Origin: Chryseobacterium sp. SSA4.19
Lineage (GTDB): Bacteria > Bacteroidota > Bacteroidia > Flavobacteriales > Weeksellaceae
NCBI RefSeq assembly: GCF_022601875.1
Contig: NZ_JAKVIP010000004.1
Coordinates: 98,338 to 162,337 of the forward strand
Reading direction: 5' to 3'
Length of the DNA stretch: 64,000 bases
Part shown: positions 32,217 through 42,198 of the stretch, one piece after another
How positions within the stretch are numbered: position 1 is the stretch's first letter
Layout: each line of letters starts with the position of its first letter
The notes under the pieces: generated by a model
Database searches by the model: none
Told to the model about the DNA's origin: nothing
Seen by the model: only the letters and a program-made list of their open reading frames with translations
Position numbers and translations under genes: made by a program

Positions 32217-34136
32217 TTAGTCTACGTCTTTATTTAAGAATCTGTTTTCCCTGATTTGTATTGATCCGTTACTGTCAGACAGGTACGTATTGATATTCTG
32301 GTCAGAGGCATTATTTCCGTCAATGGAAATATTCTTTCTTTTAAAAGCAGGAACAGATTCAAACTCACTGGAGCTGTCAAAACTCTGGTATCTTGAGTTG
32401 AACTCTTTTAATTTGTTTCGTCTCTCAACGACTCTTTCCTGATCTACCGTTTTATTCACAAAAGTAAATCCTGTTTCAGCGGTTTGCGGGGCTTCTTCCT
32501 CTTTTTTGCTTTCTGTAGCCTGTATATTTTCTACCGGTTCTTCTTTTAAATGCTGAAAGAAATGTTCTACGGTCTGAAAAGGTTCTTCCGTAAGTTGGTT
32601 TACCTGATGGGAGACAAACTCAGCTTTTGGCTGTCCCGAATCAGTCTTCGGCTCGTTTTTTACAGGCTCATTTACGAAAAAGCTGAATTCAACAGGTTTT
32701 TCCCGTGAATAGGAATTGCTGAATGAATTATTGGCCTGAGGCTCTTCTTTTTTATCTTCAAAATCAAATCTGAAAGATTGCGTTTCCAGGTCATTAGGAT
32801 CATCGCTTTCTTCATCCGAAGAGGTGAAAAGGCTGTAAGATTCTTCCTGACTGTCCTCTTCTTTCCAGTTTTGGGTAAAACGGTCTGAATTATTTTCTTC
32901 GTGATCGAAAAAATTATTTTCGGTCTTTTTAGGCTCTTCTTCAATAATCATTTTTTCAGAAGCTGAAGAACTGAACAACGGCATGTCATTTTCTTCATCG
33001 TCTAATCTGAAAAGGTTTTTGCCCCCGAAATCCTGGGTGCGTCCGGAGTTGTTTTCTCTCTGGTCTCTTGTTTTGAAAGGGGATTCCTTCTGAGTATCAA
33101 AGGTGTCATTTAAGCTGATCTTGATTTTCTCAGTAGGTCCGGAAAATTTTTTATTATCATTTGAAAAACCTGTGGCAATAACCAGTACGCTTACGGAATC
33201 TCCAAGCTCTTCATCAGCACCTACTCCAAAGATAATATCTGCCGTATTCCCGGCTTCTTTCTGGATGTGGTCCATGATCACACCGATTTCATCCATTGTT
33301 ACTTCTTCAGCACCGCTTCTGATCAACAACAGTACATTTTTGGCACCGATAATCTTATTGTCATTTAGCAATGGAGAGTCAAGGGCTTTTCTTACGGCTT
33401 CTTCCGCTTTATTTTCACCTGAAGCCACCCCTGTTGACATGAGTGCCGTACCTGAATTCTGGAGCACGGATTTAGCATCTCTAAAGTCAATGTTTACATC
33501 GAAATAACCGGTAATTACTTCCGCCATTCCTTTGGCCGCATTGGTTAATACCTCATCGGCTTTTGAGAATCCCTGCTTGAAACCGAGATTTCCGAATTGC
33601 TGTCTTAGCTTGTCATTGTTGATCACAATTAATGAATCAACATTATTCCTTAGTTTATCAAGCCCGTTTTCAGCCTGTTCAAGCCTTCTTTTGCCTTCAA
33701 AGCTGAAAGGAACGGTTACAATTCCTACGGTAAGAATTCCCATGTCTTTTGCGACTTTAGCAATAACAGGAGCAGCACCGGTTCCCGTACCACCGCCCAT
33801 TCCGGCTGTGATGAAAACCATTTTGGTATTTTGTCCCATCGCTGCTTTGATCTCCTCAATGCTTTCTATTGCAGATTTTTCACCTACTTCAGGATCAGCA
33901 CCGGCTCCAAGACCCTCCGTAATGGTTGTTCCCAGCTGTACCTTGTTTGATACAGGGTTGTTATCCAGCGTTTGAGCGTCTGTATTGCAAATCACGAAGT
34001 CTACCCCGTGAATTCCTTTTTCGTACATGTGTTTCAGCGCGTTATTTCCACCGCCTCCAACACCGATTACTTTTATGATTGATGAATTTCCTTTTGGCAA
34101 ATCAAATGAAAACCCCTGTGTCCCTAAATTTTCCAT
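32217..34136 (-). CDS. ftsZ: Cell division protein FtsZ with long C-terminal extension
   Basis: 639 residues. The tubulin-like GTPase domain has GVGGGGNNALKHM, EGLGAGADPEVGE and the signature GMGGGTGTGAAP, and the fold ends near residue 325. A ~310-residue tail follows, against ~60 in E. coli. It is acidic, rich in Ser, Asn, Glu and Phe, and ends in SIQIRENRFLNKDVD in place of the usual FtsA/ZipA-binding peptide. Long tails are common in Bacteroidota. FtsZ forms the division ring, and FtsA, encoded next upstream, would tether it. Confidence 0.97.
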   Translation of the reverse strand: MENLGTQGFSFDLPKGNSSIIKVIGVGGGGNNALKHMYEKGIHGVDFVICNTDAQTLDNNPVSNKVQLGTTITEGLGAGADPEVGEKSAIESIEEIKAAMGQNTKMVFITAGMGGGTGTGAAPVIAKVAKDMGILTVGIVTVPFSFEGKRRLEQAENGLDKLRNNVDSLIVINNDKLRQQFGNLGFKQGFSKADEVLTNAAKGMAEVITGYFDVNIDFRDAKSVLQNSGTALMSTGVASGENKAEEAVRKALDSPLLNDNKIIGAKNVLLLIRSGAEEVTMDEIGVIMDHIQKEAGNTADIIFGVGADEELGDSVSVLVIATGFSNDNKKFSGPTEKIKISLNDTFDTQKESPFKTRDQRENNSGRTQDFGGKNLFRLDDEENDMPLFSSSASEKMIIEEEPKKTENNFFDHEENNSDRFTQNWKEEDSQEESYSLFTSSDEESDDPNDLETQSFRFDFEDKKEEPQANNSFSNSYSREKPVEFSFFVNEPVKNEPKTDSGQPKAEFVSHQVNQLTEEPFQTVEHFFQHLKEEPVENIQATESKKEEEAPQTAETGFTFVNKTVDQERVVERRNKLKEFNSRYQSFDSSSEFESVPAFKRKNISIDGNNASDQNINTYLSDSNGSIQIRENRFLNKDVD

Positions 34137-34225
34137 AACTATACTTTTTTATAATTATAATGATAATTGACTGATGATGTTCAGTAATGAAGATCATACG
34201 CCGCTTACCATTCATCATTTATAAT

Positions 34226-35623
34226 TTACTCTACCTCTTCAAAGAATTTTTTTACCTTTTCCATCAGCGACTGTCCGAAAGTCAGTTTTGCCGCTCTTTT
34301 TTCCCGCTGTTCGTTCACACTGTCGTGCTGAGGCACCGGTTCTGACTGCTGGATCGGCTGCTGTACCGTTTCACCTGCGGCTATTACCGTTTCAGCATCG
34401 GATAAGGTCTGAGTCTGCTCTTCCTCAGTAACTTCCTGAAGCTCGGCATTCTGCTTCTTGTCCCTGATCTTCAAACTTTCCATCAATAGTCCGATGGAAG
34501 TTGCATATTCGGGGCCTTTAAGATACTGATTTTTATCGTTCGCAATATACTCATTTGCAAAACCTATTCTGCTGTCGAAACCTGTAGTATAATTGGCAAG
34601 CTGTCTGAGGTGTTTCAGGTTAGATCCGCCACCCGTCAGGACAATGCCTGCAATCAGCTTTTTCTTTTGTTCGAAGGCTCCGTAGGCTTTAAGTTCGGTA
34701 TTTACCATTTCAAGAATTTCTTCTACTCTTGCGTTGATAATCTGCGCCAGAGTTTTCAGGGAAATTTCTTTATCAGGTCTCCCGTGAAGTCCCGGAATGG
34801 TTACGTAGGTACTGTCTTTTTCAAGCTCAGGTACTGCAGAACCGAATTTTACTTTGAGCTGCTCAGCGTGTTTTTCAATAATGGAACAGCCTTCTTTAAT
34901 ATCTTCTGTAATAATTCCGCCACCGTAAGGAATAACACAGGTGTGACGAATGATATTGTCTTTAAAAATTGCAATATCCGTTGTTCCTCCGCCGATGTCT
35001 ACAATGGCTACACCTGCTTCTTTTTCTTCTTTGGTAAGCACCGCTTCAGAAGATGCCAGAGGTTCAAGGGTAAGGGCTTCCATTTCCAGCCCGGCTTCGC
35101 GGACACATCTTGCAATATTGCGGATGCTTCCCATCTGTCCCACCACAACATGGAAATTGGCTTCTAAACGTTTTCCGTGCATTCCGATAGGTTCCTGAAT
35201 TTCACCTTCGGAATCCACTTTATATTCCTGGGGAAGGACATGGATGATTTCTTCTCCGGGAAGCATCACCAGTTTTTTTACCTGGTCTTTTAATGCTTCA
35301 ATATCTTCGTCTGTGATAAATTTGTCCGGATGTTCACGCATAATATAATCGGAGTGCTGCAGGGAACGGATATGCTTTCCTGCGATTCCTACCGTTACTT
35401 TACGGATGGGAACTCCTGCGCTGGCCTGTGCTTCAGATACAGCTGCTTTGATTGAATTAATGGTCTGTGAAATATTATTCACAATACCTTTGTGAACACC
35501 AAGACTCTTAGCCTTCCCGACACCGAGAACTTCTATTTTCCCGTGCGCGTTCCTCCGTCCGACGATCGCAACAATCTTTGTTGTCCCGATATCCAGACCT
35601 ACTGAATACTCTTGATTTTCCAT
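34226..35623 (-). CDS. ftsA: Cell division protein FtsA
   Basis: 465 residues from ATG 35623 (MENQEYSVGLDIG); a longer in-frame extension upstream would overlap ftsQ and is rejected. Actin-like ATPase motifs: VGLDIGTTKIVAIVG (phosphate 1), VDIGGGTTDIAIF (phosphate 2) and GIVLTGGGSNLKHL (adenosine). The C-terminus SLMEKVKKFFEEVE is the amphipathic membrane-targeting helix, separated from the core by a ~60-residue Gln/Glu-rich linker. FtsA anchors FtsZ to the membrane. Confidence 0.96.
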   Translation of the reverse strand: MENQEYSVGLDIGTTKIVAIVGRRNAHGKIEVLGVGKAKSLGVHKGIVNNISQTINSIKAAVSEAQASAGVPIRKVTVGIAGKHIRSLQHSDYIMREHPDKFITDEDIEALKDQVKKLVMLPGEEIIHVLPQEYKVDSEGEIQEPIGMHGKRLEANFHVVVGQMGSIRNIARCVREAGLEMEALTLEPLASSEAVLTKEEKEAGVAIVDIGGGTTDIAIFKDNIIRHTCVIPYGGGIITEDIKEGCSIIEKHAEQLKVKFGSAVPELEKDSTYVTIPGLHGRPDKEISLKTLAQIINARVEEILEMVNTELKAYGAFEQKKKLIAGIVLTGGGSNLKHLRQLANYTTGFDSRIGFANEYIANDKNQYLKGPEYATSIGLLMESLKIRDKKQNAELQEVTEEEQTQTLSDAETVIAAGETVQQPIQQSEPVPQHDSVNEQREKRAAKLTFGQSLMEKVKKFFEEVE

Positions 35624-35699
35624 TTTATACCGATTTGATTTTTTATTCTTTTTCCAGACTTCCAGGTTGATCCTGTATTCTTCAATTATCCCTGGGGAT

Positions 35700-36656
35700 T
35701 TATTCAATCTTAACTTTTGCTTTTGTTTTCGGTTTTTCAACCGCTAATTTTTTCTCTGTTTTTTTTGGCTTAGTTATGGTTTTGGTTTTTTTTGGAATGG
35801 GATCAGATTTTTTAATCTGTTTTTTCACTTCGGTAGCTTTCGGCTTATCTTCGTTTTTTTTGACAGGAATGATTGCCGGGGCTTTTGCCAGTTCTTTATT
35901 TCCTGCTTTTAAAATACTGTCGTTCTCTTTAAAATAAGGATTTAAAGTGGTCACAATCTGATTCTGATATTTCACGGATACCATGCTGTATTTTTCAGGA
36001 TCCTGAAACACCAGATATTTTTCTACAAAGGTTTTAAATCCTTTTACTTTAAATTCAATATTGTCTAAATCTCCTATCTCCACTTTATAATTCCCTTCGC
36101 TGGTCAATAGATTATAATCACCATTGTCTTTTGAAATCCCGATAAAGTATTTTTTGCTGAAATCATCTTTATCGATTTTCTCTACCAGCTCTGCTAATTT
36201 TTCATATTCATCTTTTTTCACACTTCCCGTCACCAGCATACAAGGATGGGAATATGTTTTTGAAATAGGGAATTCGGTGCCTTTTTCATCTACGTAAAAA
36301 TCCCTGCCATCTGTATTCAACCTGAAAACAGGAACTCTCTGTACAATATCCAGATTTAGTTTACCGTTTAAGTTTAAATAAACATTAGCACTATCCACTG
36401 CAGGAAGTGCATTGATTTTCTTTTCCAGTGCAGGAATATCTAAAGCACCGACTTTTCCCGAAGGATTTTCTTTTTTTACAATTTCACGGATGTCCTTTTC
36501 ATCAATGAAATAGACCGGAGCTTTTTCATTCAGCTTTACAGAAATTTTGTCGTCCGTGATTTTCTGGCCGCTGAATTTTTTCAGCGAGAAGCTCAGCAGG
36601 AATCCGAGAAGGATTACTGTGACGGCAATTTTTATTATTCTGTATTTATTTTTCAT
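35700..36656 (-). CDS. ftsQ: FtsQ/DivIB-type cell division protein with basic tail
   Basis: 318 residues. One N-terminal membrane helix (about 8-26), a POTRA-like segment (DEKDIREIVKK, LEKKINALPAVDSANVYLN), and the beta domain (VPVFRLNTDGRDFYVDEKGTEFPI) as in FtsQ. The last ~55 residues are strongly Lys-rich with Pro/Thr, an unusual periplasmic tail that could bind peptidoglycan or acidic partners (inference). Its place between murC and ftsA fits the conserved gene order. Confidence 0.88.
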   Translation of the reverse strand: MKNKYRIIKIAVTVILLGFLLSFSLKKFSGQKITDDKISVKLNEKAPVYFIDEKDIREIVKKENPSGKVGALDIPALEKKINALPAVDSANVYLNLNGKLNLDIVQRVPVFRLNTDGRDFYVDEKGTEFPISKTYSHPCMLVTGSVKKDEYEKLAELVEKIDKDDFSKKYFIGISKDNGDYNLLTSEGNYKVEIGDLDNIEFKVKGFKTFVEKYLVFQDPEKYSMVSVKYQNQIVTTLNPYFKENDSILKAGNKELAKAPAIIPVKKNEDKPKATEVKKQIKKSDPIPKKTKTITKPKKTEKKLAVEKPKTKAKVKIE

Positions 36657-36741
36657 ATTTTTTTGTATTCAAGTATTTAGGCAAATGTATTTCTGATCTT
36701 ATGGTACACGTGCATTAATAGGCTGATACATTATTAAATTT

Positions 36742-38100
36742 TTATAATGAATTCATCCATTCGCAAATAGGATCGTACAAGGTATCGATGTTGCCTGCCC
36801 CTATTGTAAGGATAATATCAAATTCTTTTTCTTTTATTTTTCCGAAAGCATCCTGCAATGAGGATACTTCCTTTTCATCTAATGTTACTTTTTCCGACAA
36901 CCAGTCCGATGTAATCCCGTGATAGTTTTCCTGCAGTTCTCTTGCAGGATAAATATCCAGCAGCATCAGTTCATCAGCCTGGCTTAAACTTTCTGCAAAC
37001 CCATCTGCAAAATCTTTTGTTCTGCTGAACAGGTGTGGCTGGAAAATTACCAATAATTTCTTTTCAGGATAAAAAGTTCTGATCGAACTCATCACGGCAT
37101 TGATTTCCGTTGGGTGATGAGCGTAATCGTCGATATATATTTTACCGTTTTTATAACTGTGCTTTGTATATCTCCTTTTAATTCCTTTAAAGCTGGCGAT
37201 TGCTTTTTTTAATATTTCAAAATCTACTCCCAAACGGTGAAGAATTGCCAATGCCACCGTAGCATTTTCCACATTATGGATCCCGGGAATTTCCCAGATG
37301 AAATTGGGTACGGTTTCTGTAGGCGTGTGGAAATCAAAATAGATATGGTCATTCTCCATTCTGAGATGATCAGAATAATAATCAGCTTTTTCATTCACCG
37401 CATACGTAAGATGAGGCCTTCCGATCTCAATTCCTTTTCTTACAAAAAGCTTCTGATCATCAGGGACTAATGCCGCAAACTGCCTGAAACCTTCTTCAAT
37501 GGTATTTCTATCACCATAAATATCAAGGTGGTCTGCATCTGTGGAAGTAATCACAGCCCAGTCCGGCGAAAGATTCAGGAAGCTTCTGTCATACTCGTCT
37601 GCCTCTACTACAGCATATTTTGCACCGTTGTATAAGAAATTTGATTTGAAATTTTCAGAAATACCTCCAAGAAAGCACGAAAAGGGTAGATCAGCTTCTT
37701 TACACAGGTGAGCCACTAGGGTAGAAGTAGTTGTTTTTCCGTGGGTTCCTGCAATGGCAATACAGTCTGTATTTTCTGTAATCAGACCTAAAACTTTTGC
37801 GCGTTTTAATACTTTAAACTGGTTTTCAGTGAAGTAATCAAGAAGTCCAAGTTTTTTAATTGCAGGAGTATAAATTACCAGTGTATTTTCTTTTTGAAGG
37901 GAAGTGACTTTTTCATCAATGATATCTTCAAAAACAATATCAATTCCTTCGTCCATTAAAATCTGCGTAAGCTTGGTATTAGTTTTATCATAACCTGATA
38001 CTTTTTTGCCCGAAGCATGGAAATAACGTGCCAAAGCGCTCATACCGATGCCTCCGATACCAACAAAATAAAAATTCTGATATGTTTCTAAAAATTTCAT
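36742..38100 (-). CDS. murC: UDP-N-acetylmuramate--L-alanine ligase
   Basis: 452 residues, normal length. The N-terminal Rossmann part has FVGIGGIGMSALARY, the ATP loop is AGTHGKTTTSTL, the catalytic core has EADEYDRSFL and DADHLDIYG, and the C-terminal part has DDYAHHPTEI. MurC adds L-Ala to UDP-MurNAc in the cytosol. Downstream of murG on the same strand. Confidence 0.97.
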   Translation of the reverse strand: MKFLETYQNFYFVGIGGIGMSALARYFHASGKKVSGYDKTNTKLTQILMDEGIDIVFEDIIDEKVTSLQKENTLVIYTPAIKKLGLLDYFTENQFKVLKRAKVLGLITENTDCIAIAGTHGKTTTSTLVAHLCKEADLPFSCFLGGISENFKSNFLYNGAKYAVVEADEYDRSFLNLSPDWAVITSTDADHLDIYGDRNTIEEGFRQFAALVPDDQKLFVRKGIEIGRPHLTYAVNEKADYYSDHLRMENDHIYFDFHTPTETVPNFIWEIPGIHNVENATVALAILHRLGVDFEILKKAIASFKGIKRRYTKHSYKNGKIYIDDYAHHPTEINAVMSSIRTFYPEKKLLVIFQPHLFSRTKDFADGFAESLSQADELMLLDIYPARELQENYHGITSDWLSEKVTLDEKEVSSLQDAFGKIKEKEFDIILTIGAGNIDTLYDPICEWMNSL

Positions 38101-38152
38101 TATTTATTTAAAAAATTTAAAGATTAAATAATTAAAAATTAATTCAAACCTT

Positions 38153-39247
38153 TTATTGTATTACTTTAAAAATCTCATCTACAATCTCCTTTGCTGCATT
38201 GGGCTTTGCAAAATAGTTTAGATTGTGTGACATTTCTTTTCTTATATTTTCATTTTCGCAGATCTCTGAAAGGGTATTCCAGAATTTTTCCTTCATTTCA
38301 GAGTCTTTCACCATTCTGGCTGCATTTTTTTCAACCAGATTCATGGCATTTTTGGTTTGATGATCTTCTGCTGCAAAAGGAAAAGGAACCAGCAAAACAG
38401 GTTTTTGTGCTACTGCCAGCTCTGAAATGGCAATCGCACCTGCTCTTGAAACAATAACGTCTGCTGCAGAATAGGCTGTTTCCATGTCTTTAATGAATTC
38501 TTTTAACCGGACAGAGCCCGGAAGCTGCAGTTCGGAAGATAGTTCATTATAATCAAGCTTTCCGGTTTGCCAGATCAATTGGTACCCTTTTTCTCTAAGG
38601 TTCTCAAGATTATCTTTCCAGCCGTTATTTAAGGTTCTGGAACCTAAAGATCCTCCAACGGAAAGAATAGTCAGCTTTTCTTTGTCCAGCCCCATTTTTT
38701 CTCTTGCCTGAACAGTATCCTGCATTCCTGAAATGATCGTTGACCGGATCGGATTGCCCAGGAATTTTATTTTATCAGCCGGGAAGCCTTCCACTTCAGG
38801 ATAAGCCGTGAAGACCGCTTTCGCTTTTTTACTTAAAATTTTATTAGTGACTCCTGCATGCGCATTCTGTTCCTGAATAAAAATAGGAATTCCCAATCTG
38901 CTGGCTTCATATAATGCCGGACCGCTTGCAAAACCGCCGGTGCCTACAGCGAAATCGGGAGCAAAATTTTTAATAATTCTTTTTGATCTGGATAAGCTTT
39001 TCAGAATTTTAAAAGGAAGGCTTAGATTGGAAAGCATTTTTCCTCTGTTGATTCCTGCAATATCTATCCCTTCAATAGGATAACCGGCCTGGGGAACTTT
39101 TTCCATTTCCATTTTCCCGTTGGCTCCGATGAACAAAAATTCGGTATCCGGAAATCTTTTCCTGATCTCGTCAGCAATAGCAATAGCAGGGAAGATATGT
39201 CCTCCTGTTCCGCCACCGCTCAGTACTACTTTTAGTTTTTTGTTCAT
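38153..39247 (-). CDS. murG: UDP-GlcNAc:lipid I N-acetylglucosaminyltransferase
   Basis: 364 residues, GT-B fold family 28. SGGGTGGHIFPAIAIADEI is the acceptor-side glycine loop, GTGGFASGPALY the second, and VSRAGAIAISELAVAQKPVLLVPFP the UDP-GlcNAc site. MurG makes lipid II from lipid I at the inner face of the membrane. A small gene of unknown function separates it from ftsW. Confidence 0.97.
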   Translation of the reverse strand: MNKKLKVVLSGGGTGGHIFPAIAIADEIRKRFPDTEFLFIGANGKMEMEKVPQAGYPIEGIDIAGINRGKMLSNLSLPFKILKSLSRSKRIIKNFAPDFAVGTGGFASGPALYEASRLGIPIFIQEQNAHAGVTNKILSKKAKAVFTAYPEVEGFPADKIKFLGNPIRSTIISGMQDTVQAREKMGLDKEKLTILSVGGSLGSRTLNNGWKDNLENLREKGYQLIWQTGKLDYNELSSELQLPGSVRLKEFIKDMETAYSAADVIVSRAGAIAISELAVAQKPVLLVPFPFAAEDHQTKNAMNLVEKNAARMVKDSEMKEKFWNTLSEICENENIRKEMSHNLNYFAKPNAAKEIVDEIFKVIQ

Positions 39248-39256
39248 GATATCAAT

Positions 39257-39499
39257 TTAAGCGGTAGGTTGATTTTCAATCAAATCAATAAATTCTACAT
39301 CGACCGAAATTTCATTTTTCCCGTCGATATGTTTTTCCGAGATCTCTTTCACGGTATACATAGCATCGTTGAGCTCTATAACTTCACTGATTTCCAATCT
39401 AAAAGTTTCAAGAAAATTGGTGATATTTTCGCTCGTGTCAATAATCACTGGATTCTCTGAGTTTTTGCTATCGGTAAAAGTAATTTTTCTTATTTCCAT
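39257..39499 (-). CDS. Small hypothetical protein between ftsW and murG
   Basis: 80 residues from ATG 39499 (MEIRKITFTD); a longer in-frame version overlaps ftsW and is rejected. It is soluble and acidic, with an alternating pattern suggestive of a small beta-rich or alpha/beta fold (ISEVIELNDAMYTVKEISE, EISVDVEFIDLIE). No family recognised. It lies 9 bases before murG and 10 bases after ftsW, so it is embedded in the division operon and co-expressed with lipid II synthesis. Confidence 0.65.
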   Translation of the reverse strand: MEIRKITFTDSKNSENPVIIDTSENITNFLETFRLEISEVIELNDAMYTVKEISEKHIDGKNEISVDVEFIDLIENQPTA

Positions 39500-39509
39500 T
39501 TTGTTTTTT

Positions 39510-40748
39510 TTAAGCGATATCGTTGATTTCTGCCACACTCTGTTTTTTACCCATGCCTTCTTCATCATAAATCTGGATTCTTGAGCTGATATTTAAAATA
39601 ATTCCCAGCTGCAGATAGGTTACGAGCATAGAGGTCCCTCCATAACTGATCAACGGCAACGGCTGTCCCGTAACAGGGATCAGATTAACAGCAACGGCAA
39701 TATTGACTGAAAGCTGTATAAAAATCATTACCCCAAGGCTCAGCACGAGCAATGATCCGAAAAATGCCGGCATTTTACTGGCGATCATCACAATACGGAT
39801 CATCATAATCAAATATAAACTGACTAAAAAAGCGGCTCCGATTAATCCATATTCTTCAACAATCACGGCAAAAATAAAATCCGAGGCGGATTGCGGAAGC
39901 ATCTGCTTTAAAGCACTTTTTCCAGGCCCCATTCCTGTAATTCCTCCGTGAACAATGGCTGCTTTTGCCTGCATAACCTGGTAGTTTTTGGCTTTTATGC
40001 TTTCATCGTCCACGTCGGCTGTCTTGGCTTTGCTTGAAGTGAACGTTTCAATACGGCTCATCCAGGTATGAACACGGTTTCCGCCGATTAAATTGGTGTT
40101 CAGCGCGATGATTAAAAACAGAACAATTGCTATAAATGATGCCGAAATAAAACCGACAATATATTTCCAGTGCAGCTGTCCTACAACCAAGACAATAACC
40201 GAAACCAGTAGAATCATCAAGGCTGTTGACCCGTTATCTTTGGCAACCAATACAAAAACCAGTAAGATCGGCCCGAAAATGTACATAATATTCTCAATAG
40301 GAAGCCTTTCCCGGGTGATTTTTTTGGTCAGATAACGGCACAGGTAAATGATCAGCATTAAAAAGGCAAATGAAGAGGGCTGAAATGAAATCGGTGTTCC
40401 CGGGATTTTCAGCCATCTGGAGGCACTGGCCCCATCAATGGTCTGTCCGGTAAACATCGTGATGATGAGAAGAATGATCATTAAACCAAGCATTATGCTG
40501 CTGAGCTTGCCGATGTATTCGTATTTTACCATTCCGACGATCCTCATGATGGCCAGTCCTAAAACGACAAAGAACATATGCTTGATTACGTGACCTGTTG
40601 TGGTCCCGTTGTTCACGATATATTCCAGATTCGAACTTGCAGAATATACAGGGAAAATAGAGAAAATGGAGATCACGAGAATGACCATCCAAAGCACTTT
40701 ATCGCCCTTCAGGAATTCAAATCTGTTTTCTGTGTCTTGTTCGTTCAT
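39510..40748 (-). CDS. ftsW: SEDS-family peptidoglycan glycosyltransferase FtsW
   Basis: 412 residues with ten hydrophobic segments. SEDS motifs: ASASRWLKIPGTPISFQPS, VAKDNGSTALMILL, MGPGKSALKQMLPQSASDFIFA (extracellular loop with the functional region) and GQPLPLISYGGTSML near the C-terminus. FtsW polymerises lipid II at the septum together with the FtsI transpeptidase encoded upstream in the cluster. Assigned FtsW rather than RodA from its dcw position. Confidence 0.95.
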   Translation of the reverse strand: MNEQDTENRFEFLKGDKVLWMVILVISIFSIFPVYSASSNLEYIVNNGTTTGHVIKHMFFVVLGLAIMRIVGMVKYEYIGKLSSIMLGLMIILLIITMFTGQTIDGASASRWLKIPGTPISFQPSSFAFLMLIIYLCRYLTKKITRERLPIENIMYIFGPILLVFVLVAKDNGSTALMILLVSVIVLVVGQLHWKYIVGFISASFIAIVLFLIIALNTNLIGGNRVHTWMSRIETFTSSKAKTADVDDESIKAKNYQVMQAKAAIVHGGITGMGPGKSALKQMLPQSASDFIFAVIVEEYGLIGAAFLVSLYLIMMIRIVMIASKMPAFFGSLLVLSLGVMIFIQLSVNIAVAVNLIPVTGQPLPLISYGGTSMLVTYLQLGIILNISSRIQIYDEEGMGKKQSVAEINDIA

Positions 40749-40790
40749 AATATTGTATTCATGTAAATTGTACTTTTTACAACTGACATT

Positions 40791-42128
40791 TTACATTTCA
40801 TTTATTTTTAATATTTGCTCCTTAAACTGGCGGCCTCTGTCTTCATAACTTTTGAATAAATCAAAACTGGCACAGCAGGGGGAAAGCAAAACCGTATCTC
40901 CTTTTTTAGCGAGAGACTTTGAAATCTTTACCGCTTCTTCCATGCTTGAGGTATCGTATATAAATTCTTTTTTATCTTTAAAGAAATCTATAATTTTCTG
41001 GTTATCGATTCCCAGACAGACAATAGCTTTTACTTTTCTTTTGACCAGCTCTTCAATCTCGGTATAGTCATTTCCTTTATCTACTCCTCCAACGATCCAC
41101 ACGGTTGGCGTTTTCATACTTTCTAATGCATAGTAGGTTGCATTGACATTGGTTGCCTTACTGTCATTGATATATTTAATTCCTTCCGTTTCAGTAACAA
41201 GCTCTAACCTGTGTTCCACAGCCTGAAAGGTCATTAAAGAATTCCGGATGCTTTCATTGTTGATTTCAAGGATTTTACCGGCGATTGAAGCGGCTAAACT
41301 ATTGGCTACATTATGTTTACCCAGAAGAGACAGCTCATCTACTTTCATTGAAAATTCATCTTTTAGCCGTACCACTATTTTATCTTCAGCGGTAAATCCT
41401 CCTTCAGACAATTTTTCTCTTGTTGAAAAAGGAATCATTTTCGCTTTTATTTCCAGTTTTTCCAGCAGGTTTTTGCTCATCTCATCATCTTTGTTGTAGA
41501 TGAAAAAATTATCATTTTCCTGATTTTCTGTAATTCTGAATTTTGCTAAGGCATATTCTTCATAGTTGTAGTTGTACTGATCCAGATGGTCCTGGGACAG
41601 GTTCAGCAGTAAAGAAATATATGGCCTGAAATTCTGGATATCATCCAATTGGAAAGAGCTTACTTCCAGAACATAATATTCAAATTTTTCATCGGCTACC
41701 TGCCTGGCAAAGCTATAGCCGATATTCCCGCCCAATCCCACATTCAATCCGTCATTTTTCAGAATATGATAGATCAGGGATGTTGTTGTTGTTTTTCCGT
41801 TGCTTCCGGTAATTGCAATGATTTTAGCGTCGGTAAACTCCGAAGCGAATTCAATTTCAGATGAAAGACGGATGCCTTTATCCTGAATTTTTTGGATAAT
41901 ATCTGCTTTTTTAGGAATTCCCGGGCTTTTTACGATCCAGTCGGCATTTAAGATCTTTTCTTCATCGTGATTCCCTTCTTCAAACTCGATATTATGATCT
42001 GTAAGAAACTGTTTGTAGTTATCCTTAATAGTTCCCTGGTCTGAAAGAAAAACTTCCAGGCCTTGTTTTTTAGCCAAATAAGCAGCTCCGCAACCACTTT
42101 CTCCTCCTCCTAAAACAACTATTTTCAT
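40791..42128 (-). CDS. murD: UDP-N-acetylmuramoylalanine--D-glutamate ligase
   Basis: 445 residues. N-terminal VLGGGESGCGAAYLAKKQG, ATP loop ITGSNGKTTTTSL, NLSQDHLDQY, and C-terminal VEHRLELV and DSKATN with LLSPCCASFDLFKSYEDRG. MurD adds D-Glu to UDP-MurNAc-L-Ala. Sits between mraY and ftsW in conserved order. Confidence 0.97.
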   Translation of the reverse strand: MKIVVLGGGESGCGAAYLAKKQGLEVFLSDQGTIKDNYKQFLTDHNIEFEEGNHDEEKILNADWIVKSPGIPKKADIIQKIQDKGIRLSSEIEFASEFTDAKIIAITGSNGKTTTTSLIYHILKNDGLNVGLGGNIGYSFARQVADEKFEYYVLEVSSFQLDDIQNFRPYISLLLNLSQDHLDQYNYNYEEYALAKFRITENQENDNFFIYNKDDEMSKNLLEKLEIKAKMIPFSTREKLSEGGFTAEDKIVVRLKDEFSMKVDELSLLGKHNVANSLAASIAGKILEINNESIRNSLMTFQAVEHRLELVTETEGIKYINDSKATNVNATYYALESMKTPTVWIVGGVDKGNDYTEIEELVKRKVKAIVCLGIDNQKIIDFFKDKKEFIYDTSSMEEAVKISKSLAKKGDTVLLSPCCASFDLFKSYEDRGRQFKEQILKINEM

Positions 42129-42198
42129 ACTTTTTTGCTTTATGCTGTAGGCTATAAGCTTTAAGCCTGATGCTTATTGCTTATTGCATACTGCCGGT

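Noticed and set aside
35624..35740. N-terminal extension of FtsA
   Set aside because: It overlaps the end of ftsQ and is Lys/Asn-rich; the conserved protein begins at MENQEYSVGLDIG.
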